A program made the translations under genes and the position numbers. From NCBI RefSeq assembly GCF_000439455.1, contig NC_021833.1:434001-498000 (forward strand): a stretch of 64,000 nt of DNA. The letters run 5' to 3'. Below are positions 33,542 to 44,221 of the stretch, one piece after another (position 1 is the stretch's first letter; each line of letters opens with the position of its first letter). The notes beneath the pieces were generated by a model that ran no database searches, was not told where the DNA came from, and was given only the letters and a program-made list of their open reading frames with translations. This stretch comes from Spiroplasma diminutum CUAS-1. Lineage in GTDB: Bacteria; Bacillota_I; Bacilli_A; Mycoplasmatales; Mycoplasmataceae.

Positions 33542-35509
33542 ATGAATAAAAACAACAAAAATTTAAATGCATTAAGAATTTTAGGAATTGAAGCTGTTAA
33601 TAAAGCAAATTCAGGTCACCCTGGAATAGTATTAGGAGCAAGTCCAATAGTTTATACTTTATTTACAAAATTTATGAACTTAAATCCATCAAATCCATCA
33701 TGATTTAATAGAGATAGATTTGTATTAAGTGCAGGACACGGTAGTGCACTGTTATACAGCGCACTACACTTGTCAGGTTTTAATCTTTCAATAGAAGAGA
33801 TTAAAAATTTTAGACAACTTAATTCAAAAACACCAGGGCACCCAGAATTTGGTCATACACAAGGTGTAGAAGCAACAACAGGACCATTAGGACAAGGATT
33901 TGCAATGGGTGTTGGAATGGCACTTGGAGAAAGTCATCTAGCTGGAATGTATAATAAAGATGATTTAAAACTTATAAATCACTTTACTTATGTTTTATGT
34001 GGTGATGGTGACTTACAAGAAGGTGTATGTCAAGAAGCAATAAGTTTTGCTGGAAGATATAAACTAAATAAATTAATAGTTTTACATGATTCAAATGATA
34101 TTCAACTTGATGCTCCAGTTGAAGTTGCACAAAGTGAAGATATTCAACTTAAATTTAAAGCAGCAGGATGAAATACTTTAAAAGTTGAAAATGGTGAAGA
34201 TTTAATTGCAATTGAAAATGCAATTAAATCAGCTCAACAAAGTGATAAACCTACATATATTGAAGTAAAAACAATTATTGGAATTGGTTCAACAAATCAA
34301 GGAACTACAAAAGTTCATGGTGCACCATTAGGAAATGATATTCAAACAGTTAAAAATTACTTTAACTGAAATGAATCAGAATTTGTAATTCCCCAAGATG
34401 TATATGACTTTTGAAAAGAAAATGTTTTAAATAGGGGAGTTGAAGCAAACAATCAATGAAATGAAATGTTTGAAAAATATAAAGAATCAAATCCTCAATT
34501 AGCAGAACAACTTTTAAAATCAATTGACAAACAATGAGATATTGACTTAAAAGAACTTGAAGCTTTAAATAAATCAACTGAACAAGCTACAAGAGTAAGT
34601 TCAGGAGAAGTATTTAACTTATTGAGTAAAAACATCCCTGCAATAATTGGAGGAAGTGCAGATCTTTGTGAATCAACAAAGATCAAAGGTGCTGATGGTA
34701 ATTATGATTTTGATAATACAAAAGCAAGAAATATAATGTATGGAGTTAGAGAATTTGCGATGAGTGCAATAAACAATGGTATGGCTCTTCATGGAGGATT
34801 ACTTCCTGTAGCATCAGGTTTCTTTGTATTTGCAGATTATTTAAAACCAGCTTTAAGAATGAGTGCAATTATGAACATTCAAACATTGAGTGTATTTACT
34901 CATGATTCAGTTGCAGTTGGAGAAGATGGACCAACTCACCAACCAATAGAACAACTTGCAATGTTAAGAAGTATACCAAATATGAGTGTTTATAGACCTT
35001 GCGACATGGCAGAAACTATTGCAAGTTATTATAATGCATTAAATAATAAAAATAATCCAAGTGTTATTATTGCAACCCGTCAAAATTTAAAAGAATTGGA
35101 TCATTCAAGTAATTTAATAGATCAAGTTAAAAAAGGAGCATATATTTTAAGCGAAACACCAAATGCAAATATTACTTTAATTGCAACTGGAAGTGAAGTT
35201 AGCTTAGCTCTTGATATTAAACAAATTTTAGAAAGAGAAAACCAAAAAGTAAATGTTGTTTCAATGATTAATATGAATGAATTTAATAAACAATCAAAAG
35301 AATATCAAGATTCAATTATTAACAGAAATACAACTAGATTTTCAATTGAACTTGGTTCTACTTATGGATGACATAAATTCTTAGGTGATCAAGGAAAAGC
35401 ATATGGTATTGATACATTTGGTTATTCAGCTCCTTTTGCTGATGTAATAAAAGAAATTAAATTTACTTCAGAAGAAATAGCAAAAGACATAATATCTGTA
35501 TTAAAATAA
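33542..35509 (+). CDS. tkt: Transketolase
   Basis: A thiamine-diphosphate enzyme linking the pentose phosphate pathway to glycolysis. It has 655 residues, full length. Motifs include NSGHPG near residue 23, [27 protein letters not shown], the ThDP/Mg motif GDGDLQEG with downstream ND, and the pyrimidine-domain [18 protein letters not shown]. In mollicutes it supplies ribose-5-phosphate without the oxidative branch. AGTGAGG lies about 10 bases upstream of the ATG. Many Trp codons are TGA. Confidence 0.96.
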
Positions 35510-35562
35510 TTTATTTTTTATGATAATATTAAAATTATAGTGATAAAAAGGGAGATAAGAAT

Positions 35563-35781
35563 ATGATAGTTTGATGAGGAGCTCTTTTAATAGCCATAGC
35601 TTGTGCAGTTGCTGGGGGAATTATTGGTTTTGTAATAACAAGAAAAGTTATTCAAAAACAATTAAGAGAAAATCCACCAATTAATGAAAATCAAATTAGA
35701 GCAATGTATAGAAGTATGGGTAGAAAACCAACTGAAACTGATATTAAAAAGACAATGAATGCTGTAAAAAGAGGTAAATAA
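35563..35781 (+). CDS. YneF-like UPF0154 membrane protein
   Basis: A 72-residue protein with one N-terminal membrane segment (about 4-25, LLIAIACAVAGGIIGFVITRK). A basic cytoplasmic part follows, with NPPINENQIRAMYRSMGRKP, the UPF0154/YneF signature. In Gram-positive bacteria it often follows tkt, as here. Function is unknown. GGGAG lies upstream of the ATG. It is too short and TGA-rich to appear as a long standard-code frame. Confidence 0.92.
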
Positions 35782-35793
35782 TATATATTTAGT

Positions 35794-35833
35794 AAAATGT
35801 TTTATAAATTAAAACATTTTTTTTTTTTTTTTT
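35794..35833 (+). terminator. Terminator with T17 tail
   Basis: AAAATGTTTTA / TAAAACATTTT with a 5-base loop, followed by T17 (35817-35833). Confidence 0.9.
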
Positions 35834-35904
35834 CAAATTTTTAATATATAATCATTTAGGAATTGTAACCCAAGAAATACAGAAAATTAGGATGGTGGGC
35901 AAAA

Positions 35905-36582
35905 ATGATACAAGTTTTTACTTGTAAAAAATTTAAAAGGGTTAATGCATTTTTAATGCACAATGAAGAAAAAAAAGGCATCTTATTTGATACAGCATAT
36001 GAATCTTACAAAGATATAATTCAGTTTGTAGAAGATAATGATATCAGAATAACTGACATTTTTATAACACATGGACATTTCCCTCATTTTTATGGAATAA
36101 ATGAGATATGTAAAAGTCAAGAAAATCCAAATGTTTTTATAGGAAAAGAAGATTTATTAAATCTATTCGATTCTTCAAAAAATATGAGTGATTTCTTTGA
36201 AGGTGTTGAAAAATGTATCGTACAACCGATAAAAAATTTGAAAGTAATATCAGAAGAAACAAAAGTAAACATAAATGGATACAACGTAGAAATATATAAG
36301 AAGAAATCACATACAGATGGATCTCTTATATTTGCAATTCCAGAAAAAAAATTCTTATTTACAGGTGATTTCATTTTTAAAGATGAAAGTTATCTAGTTG
36401 ATGGTTTGATGCAACTAGATAATCAAAATGAAAAGTTAGCATTAGAAACTTTTAACTGATTGATGAGTAATTTTGACAAAAACTATTCAGTGTTTACAGG
36501 GCATTATAACTATGGTTTCCAAATCAGAAATATTTTAGAAGATGAAGAAGCTAAGTTATTAAGAAAATATATTGAAAAATAA
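35905..36582 (+). CDS. Metallo-beta-lactamase-fold hydrolase with altered metal motif
   Basis: A 225-residue protein of the MBL-fold hydrolase (glyoxalase II/YcbL-like) type. The motif THGHFPHFYG occupies the place of THxHxDH, so the metal-binding Asp is Pro. KSHTDGSLIFAIPEKKFLFTGD carries the later His and the GD strand-turn, and TGHYN near residue 197 carries the last His. One metal site is probably changed or lost. One TGA is Trp. The start follows GGTGGG. The function is uncertain: it may be a thioesterase or a degenerate member. Confidence 0.78.
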
Positions 36583-36604
36583 ATTTTTAAAACTCAATAA
36601 ATAA

Positions 36605-36635
36605 AAAAAGTTGCTATTAATTAGCAACTTTTTGA
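36605..36635. terminator. Bidirectional terminator
   Basis: AAAAAGTTGCTA / TAGCAACTTTTT between convergent genes. It covers the plsY stop codon. Confidence 0.9.
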
Positions 36636-37429
36636 TTATTATTTTTTACTTTTACTTCTTCTTGTTTAGATTCTTTTTCTTTTGAACCTCTTTTTTTTAG
36701 GAAAGCAGGTTCTGTTCCTTTAATTAGACGTTGAATATTTTGTCAATGTCTTGCTAATAATATTATCATAGCTGTAGTTGTAACTAAGTTAATTATTAAG
36801 AAATTATCATAATTTGATCCATTTACTTCATGCATTTTGTTAAATCATACAAAATTTATTCCTTTATTAAATGCATTAATAAAGTCTGCTCCATGAATAG
36901 AGAAAGTATTTAACCCTGAAATTTGAGGAATTCACATTAATACACCAGCAAGAATTGCTGCAAATATTGAACCAATACTTACTTTTCTTGTTGATAATAC
37001 TAATACTAATCAAGTAGTAAATAATATTATTCCAACTATGTAATTTGCAGTAAACATTAATCCTAAAAAACAACTTACTGCTTTTCCACCTTTAAATTTG
37101 TAATAAATAGGTCAGCAGTGTCCAATTAATGCAAATAACCCTGGAACAATTAATATGATATTTTGAAAGTATGAAGTAGGTATTTGACTTAATGCAAATG
37201 CTACAGTTACTGCAATTAATATTTTAAGAGCATCAAGAATCATTATGAATGCTCCTCATTTTTTACCAATTATTCTACTTGCATTTGTAGCTCCAGCATT
37301 TTTACTTCCTTGATCTCTTACATCTTTATTTGTCTTAAGTTTCACAATTGTTATAGAGAAAGAAAAGCTTCCTAATAAGTAAGCTATAATTGAAGCTATT
37401 GCTGTCCCTATGATAGTTTCTAAGTACAT
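36617..37429 (-). CDS. plsY: Acyl-phosphate:glycerol-3-phosphate acyltransferase
   Basis: A membrane enzyme that adds the first acyl chain in phospholipid synthesis, using acyl-phosphate from PlsX. It has 270 residues with 5-6 membrane segments. Signature loops are GSFSFSITIVK near the start, RDQGSKNAGATNASRIIG (family GSGNxGATN) and KFKGGKAVSCFLG. The C-terminal 40 residues are a Lys/Glu-rich tail beyond the usual ~200-residue family length. Many TGA codons are Trp. The ribosome site GGGAG is 8-10 bases before the ATG. Confidence 0.92.
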
Positions 37430-37563
37430 TTTATTAATACTCCCTTATGAATATTTATTCATTATTTATAATACTATAAAGATATAGTATTATGCAAGAA
37501 AATAGTTTAAAATTAAATAATGATTGTTAAAAATAAGTCAATAAATATGGGGTGTTTTATACT

Positions 37564-38247
37564 ATGAAGCTAATTGATAAAATTAATTTAAAAAAAATTA
37601 TATTTAGTTTATATAAAAAGGATTTATTTGGTCTTTTAAATAAACAAGAATTTAAATTTGATGAAGATCAAAAAAATGAATTAATTGCTTTAGGACAAAC
37701 TGATGATTGTAAAATATTATTTGAGGGAATTAATAATTTTTTTGAAAAAAATATTAACAATGATCCAATTGAATTAAGTTTAATGTTAACTTTAATCTTA
37801 CAAAGATATAACTATTTTTATAAAGCTGAAATGGATTGAAAAGAGTATTGTATTAATTATGAAAATATAAATCAAAAAGATCCTGGAGAGTTTTTCTTAA
37901 CTTATATCAGTGAATTCTTTGATAAACAAATTGATTTATATAATAATAGTTATTTAGAAATAGTAGAAGATTTCAATATTGAAAAGTGAAATCAGAAATT
38001 TGCAAATGATATTAAAATACTTATAAATAATATTTCTTCATCAACTGATTTTCAAGATAAATTATTAAACTGTGAAAAAATGGTATTCTTTTTACAAGAT
38101 ACAAAAAACATTTATTCAAGTTTAGAATCAGTTGGATTAGAAAATGAAAAACAACAATTTTTAGCTCATACAAACGAGCTAAAAATAATATTTCAATCAT
38201 TAAATCATTTAGTTAATGAAATATTAAAACAATTAATAGTAGTTTAA
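37564..38247 (+). CDS. Unknown protein
   Basis: A 227-residue acidic, helical, Asn/Leu-rich protein without a signal or membrane segment. ATG 37564 is preferred, with TGGGGTG upstream. The GTG at 37552 is an in-frame alternative. It is divergent from plsY and followed 12 bases later by a small membrane protein gene in the same transcript. Two TGA codons are Trp. No family is recognised. Confidence 0.72.
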
Positions 38248-38259
38248 GAGGACTAAAAT

Positions 38260-38559
38260 ATGTTTGAAAAATATATAAAAATGAATAAACAAGAATTACA
38301 AAAAAGTCTTGCAAAAATTGAAAAAGATTATAAAGATCTTCTAAATCAAGAAAAACAAATTGATAAAAAAGTTAGAAAAAACTTGTGATTATGATATTTC
38401 TTTCCTTTATTTGGACTTATTATTTATCAAGTACATTTAAAGAAAAGAAAGGAAAATGATAGTAACTTTTACACTATTAAAGAAAAGAAAAAGGATCTAA
38501 TTTATATTGAATTAGAAATTCAATTTTTAAAATCAAAAATTGAAAATACTGAATATTAA
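38260..38559 (+). CDS. Small membrane protein with coiled coils
   Basis: A 99-residue protein. A Lys/Glu/Gln coiled coil (1-42) is followed by one short membrane segment (about 43-60, LWLWYFFPLFGLIIYQV) and a second basic coiled coil. AGAGGA precedes the ATG. Two TGA codons encode Trp at the membrane edge. It is part of a two-gene unit with the upstream unknown gene. No family is recognised. Confidence 0.75.
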
Positions 38560-38561
38560 TT

Positions 38562-38599
38562 AAAAAGTTGTTAATAATAAAATATTGATAACTTTTTTT
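38562..38599 (+). terminator. Terminator
   Basis: AAAAAGTTGTTA pairs with TGATAACTTTTT (G-U pairs), followed by T-rich sequence. Confidence 0.75.
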
Positions 38600-38710
38600 C
38601 TTTTTTTAAAAGAAATTAAAATCTAATAACTATTTACTTTAAAAATGTTTTTAATAAAGCAAATTTTATAATTAAAGTGATTTTGATAATCAAGAAAGGA
38701 AAAAAATGAT

Positions 38711-39361
38711 ATGAAATCACTTTTATCAATTTTAGGAGTATCAACTTTAATAGTCACACCAATTCCTGCTTTATTTAATACAAATAGAACAGAATTAAAT
38801 ATGAAAGAAAACATATTAGTAAATAATAATTTAGAAACAAATAAAGTTGAAAGTATTGAAGATAATATTAATTTAAATTTGGAAACTTGAGCAGTAGGGA
38901 AAACTTGAGGATCAGGAGGGCATACTGTAAATTATAAAGATGTTGAAGATGAAATTGAAATCAATTTAGATAAATTTGGTGGAAAATATTTATTGCAACA
39001 TAATTATGAGGATATTACAGTGACAATTATTGGAGAATATTTTTTCCAAAAAGGTAAAAAATTTAATTGAAATAATTATGAAAAAGATAAAAGTATTTAT
39101 AGTGCATCACGTACTTTTACGTGAGATTTAAGAGAAGGATTAGGAAATTGAATTGAATTAAAACATGTTAAGTCTAATAAAGGTGGATATGAATGAGGAA
39201 ATTACTATAAAGCTTATGCATATGCAAACTTTAAAGATAATAATACTTTGGTAATAAAATTAAAATACAGAATTTCAGCATATGGGGTTGGTGCAAATTG
39301 ATATTGATCTGCAGGATCATTAAAAGCCACAAAAATTAGATACAATGCAAGAAAATATTAG
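38711..39361 (+). CDS. Secreted, tryptophan-rich protein, unknown
   Basis: A 216-residue protein with a Sec-type signal peptide (MKSLLSILGVSTLIVTPIPA) but no lipobox cysteine, so it is probably released. The mature part is aromatic- and Gly-rich and beta-like, with about ten Trp, all TGA. Segments such as WAVGKTWGSGGHTVNY and RISAYGVGANWYWSAG are visible. No Cys occurs anywhere. The ATG at 38711 is in frame; another at 38706 is not. It lies 12 bases before an ABC transporter pair, which suggests joint expression. It could be a toxin, bacteriocin-like protein or adhesin. None can be shown. Confidence 0.75.
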
Positions 39362-39373
39362 AGTGAAAATAGT

Positions 39374-40087
39374 ATGTTAATAGTAAAAAATATATCCAAA
39401 ATTTATAAAAACAATGCTGGAAATTTTAATATCTCTTTAGAAATTAAAGAAAATGAAATTTATGGAATTATGGGACCAAATGGTGCAGGTAAATCAACTT
39501 TTATTAAACAAGTACTTGGTTTTATAAAACCAGATACAGGTGAAATTCTAATTGATGGAAAAGATCCTTTTAAAAATAACAAAGAGGTAATGTTATTTTC
39601 AGGTTACATTCCAGGGGAAATAGCACTTTATAGTGGCTTAACAGGAATTCAATATTTAAAAATAATTAATAAATTAAAAGACAAAGATAATTGAGAGTAC
39701 ATTGAAAAACTTTTATTATTTTTTCAATTAGATGCTAATAAAAAAATAAATAAAATGTCTAGTGGAATGAAACAAAAATTAGCTATTATTGCTTCAATAA
39801 TGCACAAACCAAGATTTCTAGTTCTTGATGAACCAACAAGGGGGCTTGATGCTGCTATATCTTCACAATTTTACGAGTTAATTTTAAAATTTAAAAGTGA
39901 ATATAATGCAACAATAATTATTTGTTCACACATTTTTGATGAGATTTCAAAAATGTGTAATAGAGTTGGTTTTATTAAAAATGGAAAATTAATAAAAGAA
40001 TACAACGTCAATGAAACTAGTATGAAAGAAATAAACAAAGAATTTATAGAATTATTTAAAACTCAAAGCGTTGAGGATTTAATATAA
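39374..40087 (+). CDS. ABC transporter ATP-binding protein
   Basis: A 237-residue ATPase with Walker A GPNGAGKST (about 37-45), signature MSSGMKQKL, Walker B FLVLDEPTRGLD and H-loop ICSH. The YIPGEIALYSGLTG segment is typical of BcrA/YhaQ-type exporters. Its stop overlaps the permease ATG (TAATG arrangement). It belongs to an operon with the secreted protein just upstream. Likely roles are export of, or self-protection against, a peptide or lipid. The cargo is unknown. Confidence 0.92.
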
Positions 40088-41019
40088 TGAAACTATTTAA
40101 TACAATTTCTAGTCATTTTAAAATTCATTGAAAATTAATTATATTTATAACTATTGTTTGAACATTAATTGTTGCATCAATTTTTTGTCTGCCTTTATTG
40201 TCAGAAGGTTTTTCTATTGCCAATGGTAGTTTGAATAAAAAACAATGATCTTCATCTGGAACTGGTTCTTCTACTGGATCAATGGAAATGATACCATTAG
40301 GGATGCTATATAATATCTTGTTTAAAAGTTTAGGTTGAGTATTTTATGGATTTATTATATTAATCTTTGTTAATAAAATGTTAATAAGAGAGGTAAGTTC
40401 AACTCAAATTTCTTTATGAATGACACAACCTATTTCAAGATTTGAAATAGTATTATCAAAGTATTTAACTTTGATAATCATAACAACTTTATTATATTTA
40501 CCTTCATTTAGTATATTAATTATTATTGGCTCTTTTGCTCAGGATTCTAAAACAGCTTTAACCAATATGGTTTTTGGTGGAATACAAACATATTTATTTT
40601 TATTAATGTTAACATCAATAATTTTTGTAATTGCTATATTATTAATCGAAAAGGCAACAATATTTAATGTTGTAATATCTTTAAGTTTAGTTTATTTTGT
40701 TCTAATAGGTATTTTAGAATTAATTATATTAATATCTCAATCTGAAAATAACTTTTTAAAAGTAGTTAGTAATTATTTAGGATTACAAATATTTATTTGT
40801 GAGGTATTACCTTATAATTTTGAAGCAGATTTAGTTAAACATTTAGTTTATGAAGGATTTGAAAATGGTAGAAGAGTTGAAATTTTTATAGAAGCAATTA
40901 GTTTAGATAAAATTAATATGGCATTGTATTCTACATTAACAATAATAATGAGTATCTCAACAATAATAATGGGTTGATTATCTACATTTTTATTTAAAAA
41001 AATTTCATTTAACATTTAG
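40087..41019 (+). CDS. ABC-2 type permease
   Basis: A 310-residue protein with six predicted membrane segments, including VWTLIVASIFCLPLL at the start and a final one near residue 285-300. It has an extracytoplasmic Ser/Gly stretch (SSSGTGSSTGS) and the cytoplasmic motif MTQPISRFEIVLSKYL, common in ABC-2 permeases of the bacitracin/Na+ export type. The ATG overlaps the ATPase stop. Several Trp codons are TGA. A terminator lies about 70 bases downstream. Confidence 0.88.
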
Positions 41020-41090
41020 AAATTATTAAAATCTTTCTAAAAAATTACAATTGTTATTTTAAATATAAATACAGAATTTAAATTGAAAAA

Positions 41091-41127
41091 AATGATAGTT
41101 TGTTTTTAATAAACTATCATTTTTTTA
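41091..41127 (+). terminator. Terminator after the ABC operon
   Basis: AATGATAGTTT / AAACTATCATT, an 11-bp stem with seven T. Confidence 0.9.
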
Positions 41128-41203
41128 AAGACAGTTAACAATAAAAGTTTTTTATATATGATTTATGAGTCTAACTATACAAAATTATTAACAGGCAATA
41201 AAA

Positions 41204-41214
41204 TATGCTAAAAT
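41204..41214 (+). promoter_or_regulatory. Extended -10 element TATGCTAAAAT
   Basis: Lies 21 bases before the ATG at 41235. It is identical to the elements at 13956 and 44183. Confidence 0.6.
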
Positions 41215-41234
41215 AACTAAAAGGTGGAATTACT

Positions 41235-41522
41235 ATGGGTAAAAGTATATTTGATTTAAATGAAAAATTAGAATTAGAATTAGATTACATTTATTATAAT
41301 AAATCCATTTCAAATTGTATTCATGACAACATTGCACAAGATGAAAGAGATCTAGTATTCAAATGTACAAAATGTTTTACAAGATTTTTATTTAGAGATA
41401 AAGATCACTTATGAAAATTTAAAGATAGAATTATTAAAAGATTTGATTTTGAAAAAGCTGAAAACTTTTACAAAAGAGAAGTGAAAAGATTAAAAAAGGC
41501 AGATTTAGATGATGAAGAATAA
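41235..41522 (+). CDS. Small protein with a CTKC motif, unknown
   Basis: A 95-residue protein. The centre has C-x14-CTKC (Cys about 37 and 52-55), which could be part of a zinc-binding site, followed by a basic helical C-terminus. The ribosome site AAGGTGG is strong. The last 14 bases overlap the start of ribF, so the two are translationally coupled. One TGA is Trp. No family is recognised. Confidence 0.75.
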
Positions 41523-42399
41523 TACAATAACTTTTTTTTACAATAACATGACAATGATCATGTTACATCTTGAAAATTCAGTTGGTTTAATAGCTGATTT
41601 TGAAAATTGAAGTGAAAAAGAAGATAAACAAATAAATAATTTAAAAGAAATTGCAAGAGAATCAAATTTAAAAACAACTCTTTTTGTTTTATCAACAAGA
41701 GAAATGAATTTTGGTTTATGAAACGCAGAGAATATAATTGAAAAAGCTCAAAATAATGAAATTGATTATGTTGTTTTTTATCAATGAAACCCGATGATGG
41801 ATCATATGAGTGATTTAGATATTTATCAAAATATGCAAAGTTTCTTAAATATTAAAAAAGTAATTATTGCAAATGATTTTGTAAATAAAGAAGCTTTAAG
41901 ATTTTCTTGTGAATTTATTTCAAATAATTGAAAAGAAAATGCAATTTTAATAAATTCACAAGAAGGAAACGATTTGAAAGAAAATTTATTGCTTTTAAAT
42001 CAAAGTAATTTTAAAGAATTTGAAAATAAAAATAAATTAGCATATAAATTTAATTCGAGAGTAAATGAAGGAAAAAAACTTGGAAGAACTATTGGTTTTC
42101 CAACAATTAATCTTATTACAGAAGAAAAATTACCATTAACTTATGGTGTATATGCATGTTATGTTTATATTGATCATTTGGAAAAAACTTTTATTGGATC
42201 AGGGTGCTATTGAACAAATGAATTAAATCAAGATGTTTTTGAAATCTTTTTAACTGATTTTGATCAAGAAATATATGATTGAAAAGTTATAGTAACTCCA
42301 GTTGAAAAATTAAGAGATAACGTTAAAGTAAATAGTTTAGATGAATTAAAAGAATTACTTAGAAAAGATATTGAAAATACTTTGAAAGTTTTAAAATAA
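41509..42399 (+). CDS. ribF: Riboflavin kinase with degenerate FAD-synthetase domain
   Basis: A 296-residue RibF-type protein. The C-terminal riboflavin kinase domain (about 170-296) is well kept: FNSRVNEGKKLGRTIGFPTIN and YGVYACYVYI include the GxxxGFPTxN nucleotide motif. The N-terminal half should be an FMN adenylyltransferase. It lacks the HxGH-type motif, having GLIADFENWSEKEDKQINNL where the family has GxFDGVHxGHxxLI. It can probably make FMN, but FAD synthesis is doubtful. The first two ATGs (41509, 41512) are adjacent and in frame. It overlaps the upstream small gene. Confidence 0.85.
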
Positions 42400-42400
42400 T

Positions 42401-42430
42401 AAAAAGTGAAATATAATAATTTCACTTTTT
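42401..42430 (+). terminator. Terminator after ribF
   Basis: AAAAAGTGAAA / TTCACTTTTT stem with T tail. Confidence 0.85.
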
Positions 42431-42629
42431 ATTATCAAAATTTTAAACAGATTTATTCAAATCAGCTTTTAATTATTTAATTTAATTTTTTCTACTTGAA
42501 CCATAAAAATTTAGCAATTTTCTTTTAAAATAATGTAATTTAAAAGTGTTTTATTTCATTAAATTATTTTAAATAAACAAGATTTCTAACAAAAAAGGAT
42601 TACAATATCTAAAAGAATTAGGTGAAATC

Positions 42630-44144
42630 TTGAAAAAAATACTTACAACTTTACTTGGAGCAATATTTCTTTCTACACAAACATTGCAAGTTTCAGGTTT
42701 TGTAGAATCTGAAGTGACACAATATAATTATAAAAATGAAATAAAGACTATAAATAATTTATCGACTTTTAATGATATCAATTATAAAAGTTTTATACCT
42801 CCAAGTCAAAAGCAAAATAATCAACAAAAAGTTATGTATTATGGAAGAGTTTTAAAATATTATTATGCAAATAATATTAAGTTAGAAGATAATATTGATT
42901 TTGAAGTATTATTTACTGAATCAAATAATACAAATAAATCTTTGGCAATTCAAAATTTATTGGCTTCGACAATAAATATTAGTATTTATGGATCATCAAG
43001 TGATGCTGAATTTTTTGCAGAAACTTTTTCAAAATGATTAAATACTCCTGATGAACAAAAAAATAAAAGTTGAGAAATTACAAATCATTTCTTTATTACA
43101 GTTTTTCCTGAGTTATTAAAAAATGGATCAATTTTAAATGAAGCAGCTGAATCTAATATCGTAAATGCTGTTCAAAGAAATATAATAGGAAATAAATATG
43201 ATACTACTTTAGATGGTAAAAGTGGTTCATTAAATTTAAAATATAACATTAATCTTACTTCATATCTTAGCCAGGCAAGTTCTTATATATCTAGTCAAAC
43301 CTCTGTTAGTATAGATCAATACAATTTAAATGAAATTTCAAAAAACTGATTCAATGATAGTTATACAAAAGCAAGTGAAAATTCAATTGCTTCATTTAAA
43401 GAATTTAATAAAAACTATTATGCATCATTTGATGAATTAGATGAAATACTTAATAAAAATTCCTTAGATAGTAATTCAGTTTCAAGATTACCTTATAAAA
43501 AAGTCTATGATAATTTAGAAGAAAATTATTTAATATCAACACCAATGTTTCAAGGTGAATCAGAAAAATGAACTAAACAAGATACTCAAAATTTAAAAGA
43601 TTTAACATTATTCTTGTATAACATGATTTATTCAATTACAAATAATGCTTCTTGAACTCAAAACATTTTAACAGGATTTATAATTTCTCCTGACTATCCA
43701 CTTGCAGATACACAAGAGGGAGTAATGGGATACACTAGTACAGCAAGTTATATTCAAAATCAACAAGTTACAAGTACTGCATATTCATTTATAGTATTGA
43801 CTGGAATTTCATTAACATTTAAAGAATATAATTCACAATATACTCAAGGTTTTTGAAGTTCTCCTTCAAAATATAATGTATTAATCCATGAATTTGGTCA
43901 TGTTGTTGATGCATTTGCAAGTAAATTAAATACATATAGAAATGAAACTTATAAAAATGATATAAGTTATAAAGAAATGTATTCTGGAAATATCTTTGGC
44001 GATTATACAGCGCAAAAACAAACTTTTGTTGAATTTATATCTAAACCGGGAGTAATTATAGCTATACTTGCAGGAACTACCATATTGATCGTGTTTTTTA
44101 CAAGTTTTGCTGTTGGAAATTATAGAAGAAAAAAGAATAAATAA
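42630..44144 (+). CDS. Membrane-anchored zinc metalloprotease, lethal-factor-like with permuted motifs
   Basis: A 504-residue surface protein. The TTG start lies behind AGGTGA and gives a signal of the local lipoprotein type, but residue 24 is Phe where the others have the lipobox Cys. A C-terminal membrane helix (about 472-494) with a basic tail (RRKKNK) anchors it instead. The zinc motif HEFGH is at 420-424, followed by VVDAFASKL, very like anthrax lethal factor (HEFGHAVDDYAG). The family's second motif, which carries the third zinc ligand, normally follows HEFGH. Here YGSSSDAEFFAETF lies near the N-terminus (EFFAE at 127-131). A circular permutation is inferred. Host-protein cleavage is plausible, not shown. 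Confidence 0.7.
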
Positions 44145-44152
44145 TTTTTTAT

Positions 44153-44183
44153 TAAAGTTGCAAAAAGGCAACTTTCTTTTTTT
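44153..44183 (+). terminator. Terminator
   Basis: AAAGTTGC / GCAACTTT with a 6-base loop and a T-rich tail. Confidence 0.85.
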
Positions 44184-44193
44184 ATGCTAAAAT
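44183..44193 (+). promoter_or_regulatory. Extended -10 element TATGCTAAAAT for nfo
   Basis: Predicts a transcript start near 44200. This puts the in-frame ATG at 44198 at or before the mRNA 5' end and supports ATG 44222 as the start. Confidence 0.6.
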
Positions 44194-44221
44194 ACAAATG
44201 AATGAAAAGAGCGAATTAAAT

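Noticed and set aside
44198-44221. ATG 44198 as start of nfo
   Set aside because: It would coincide with the predicted transcript start from the -10 at 44188-44193. Family alignment begins after 44222.
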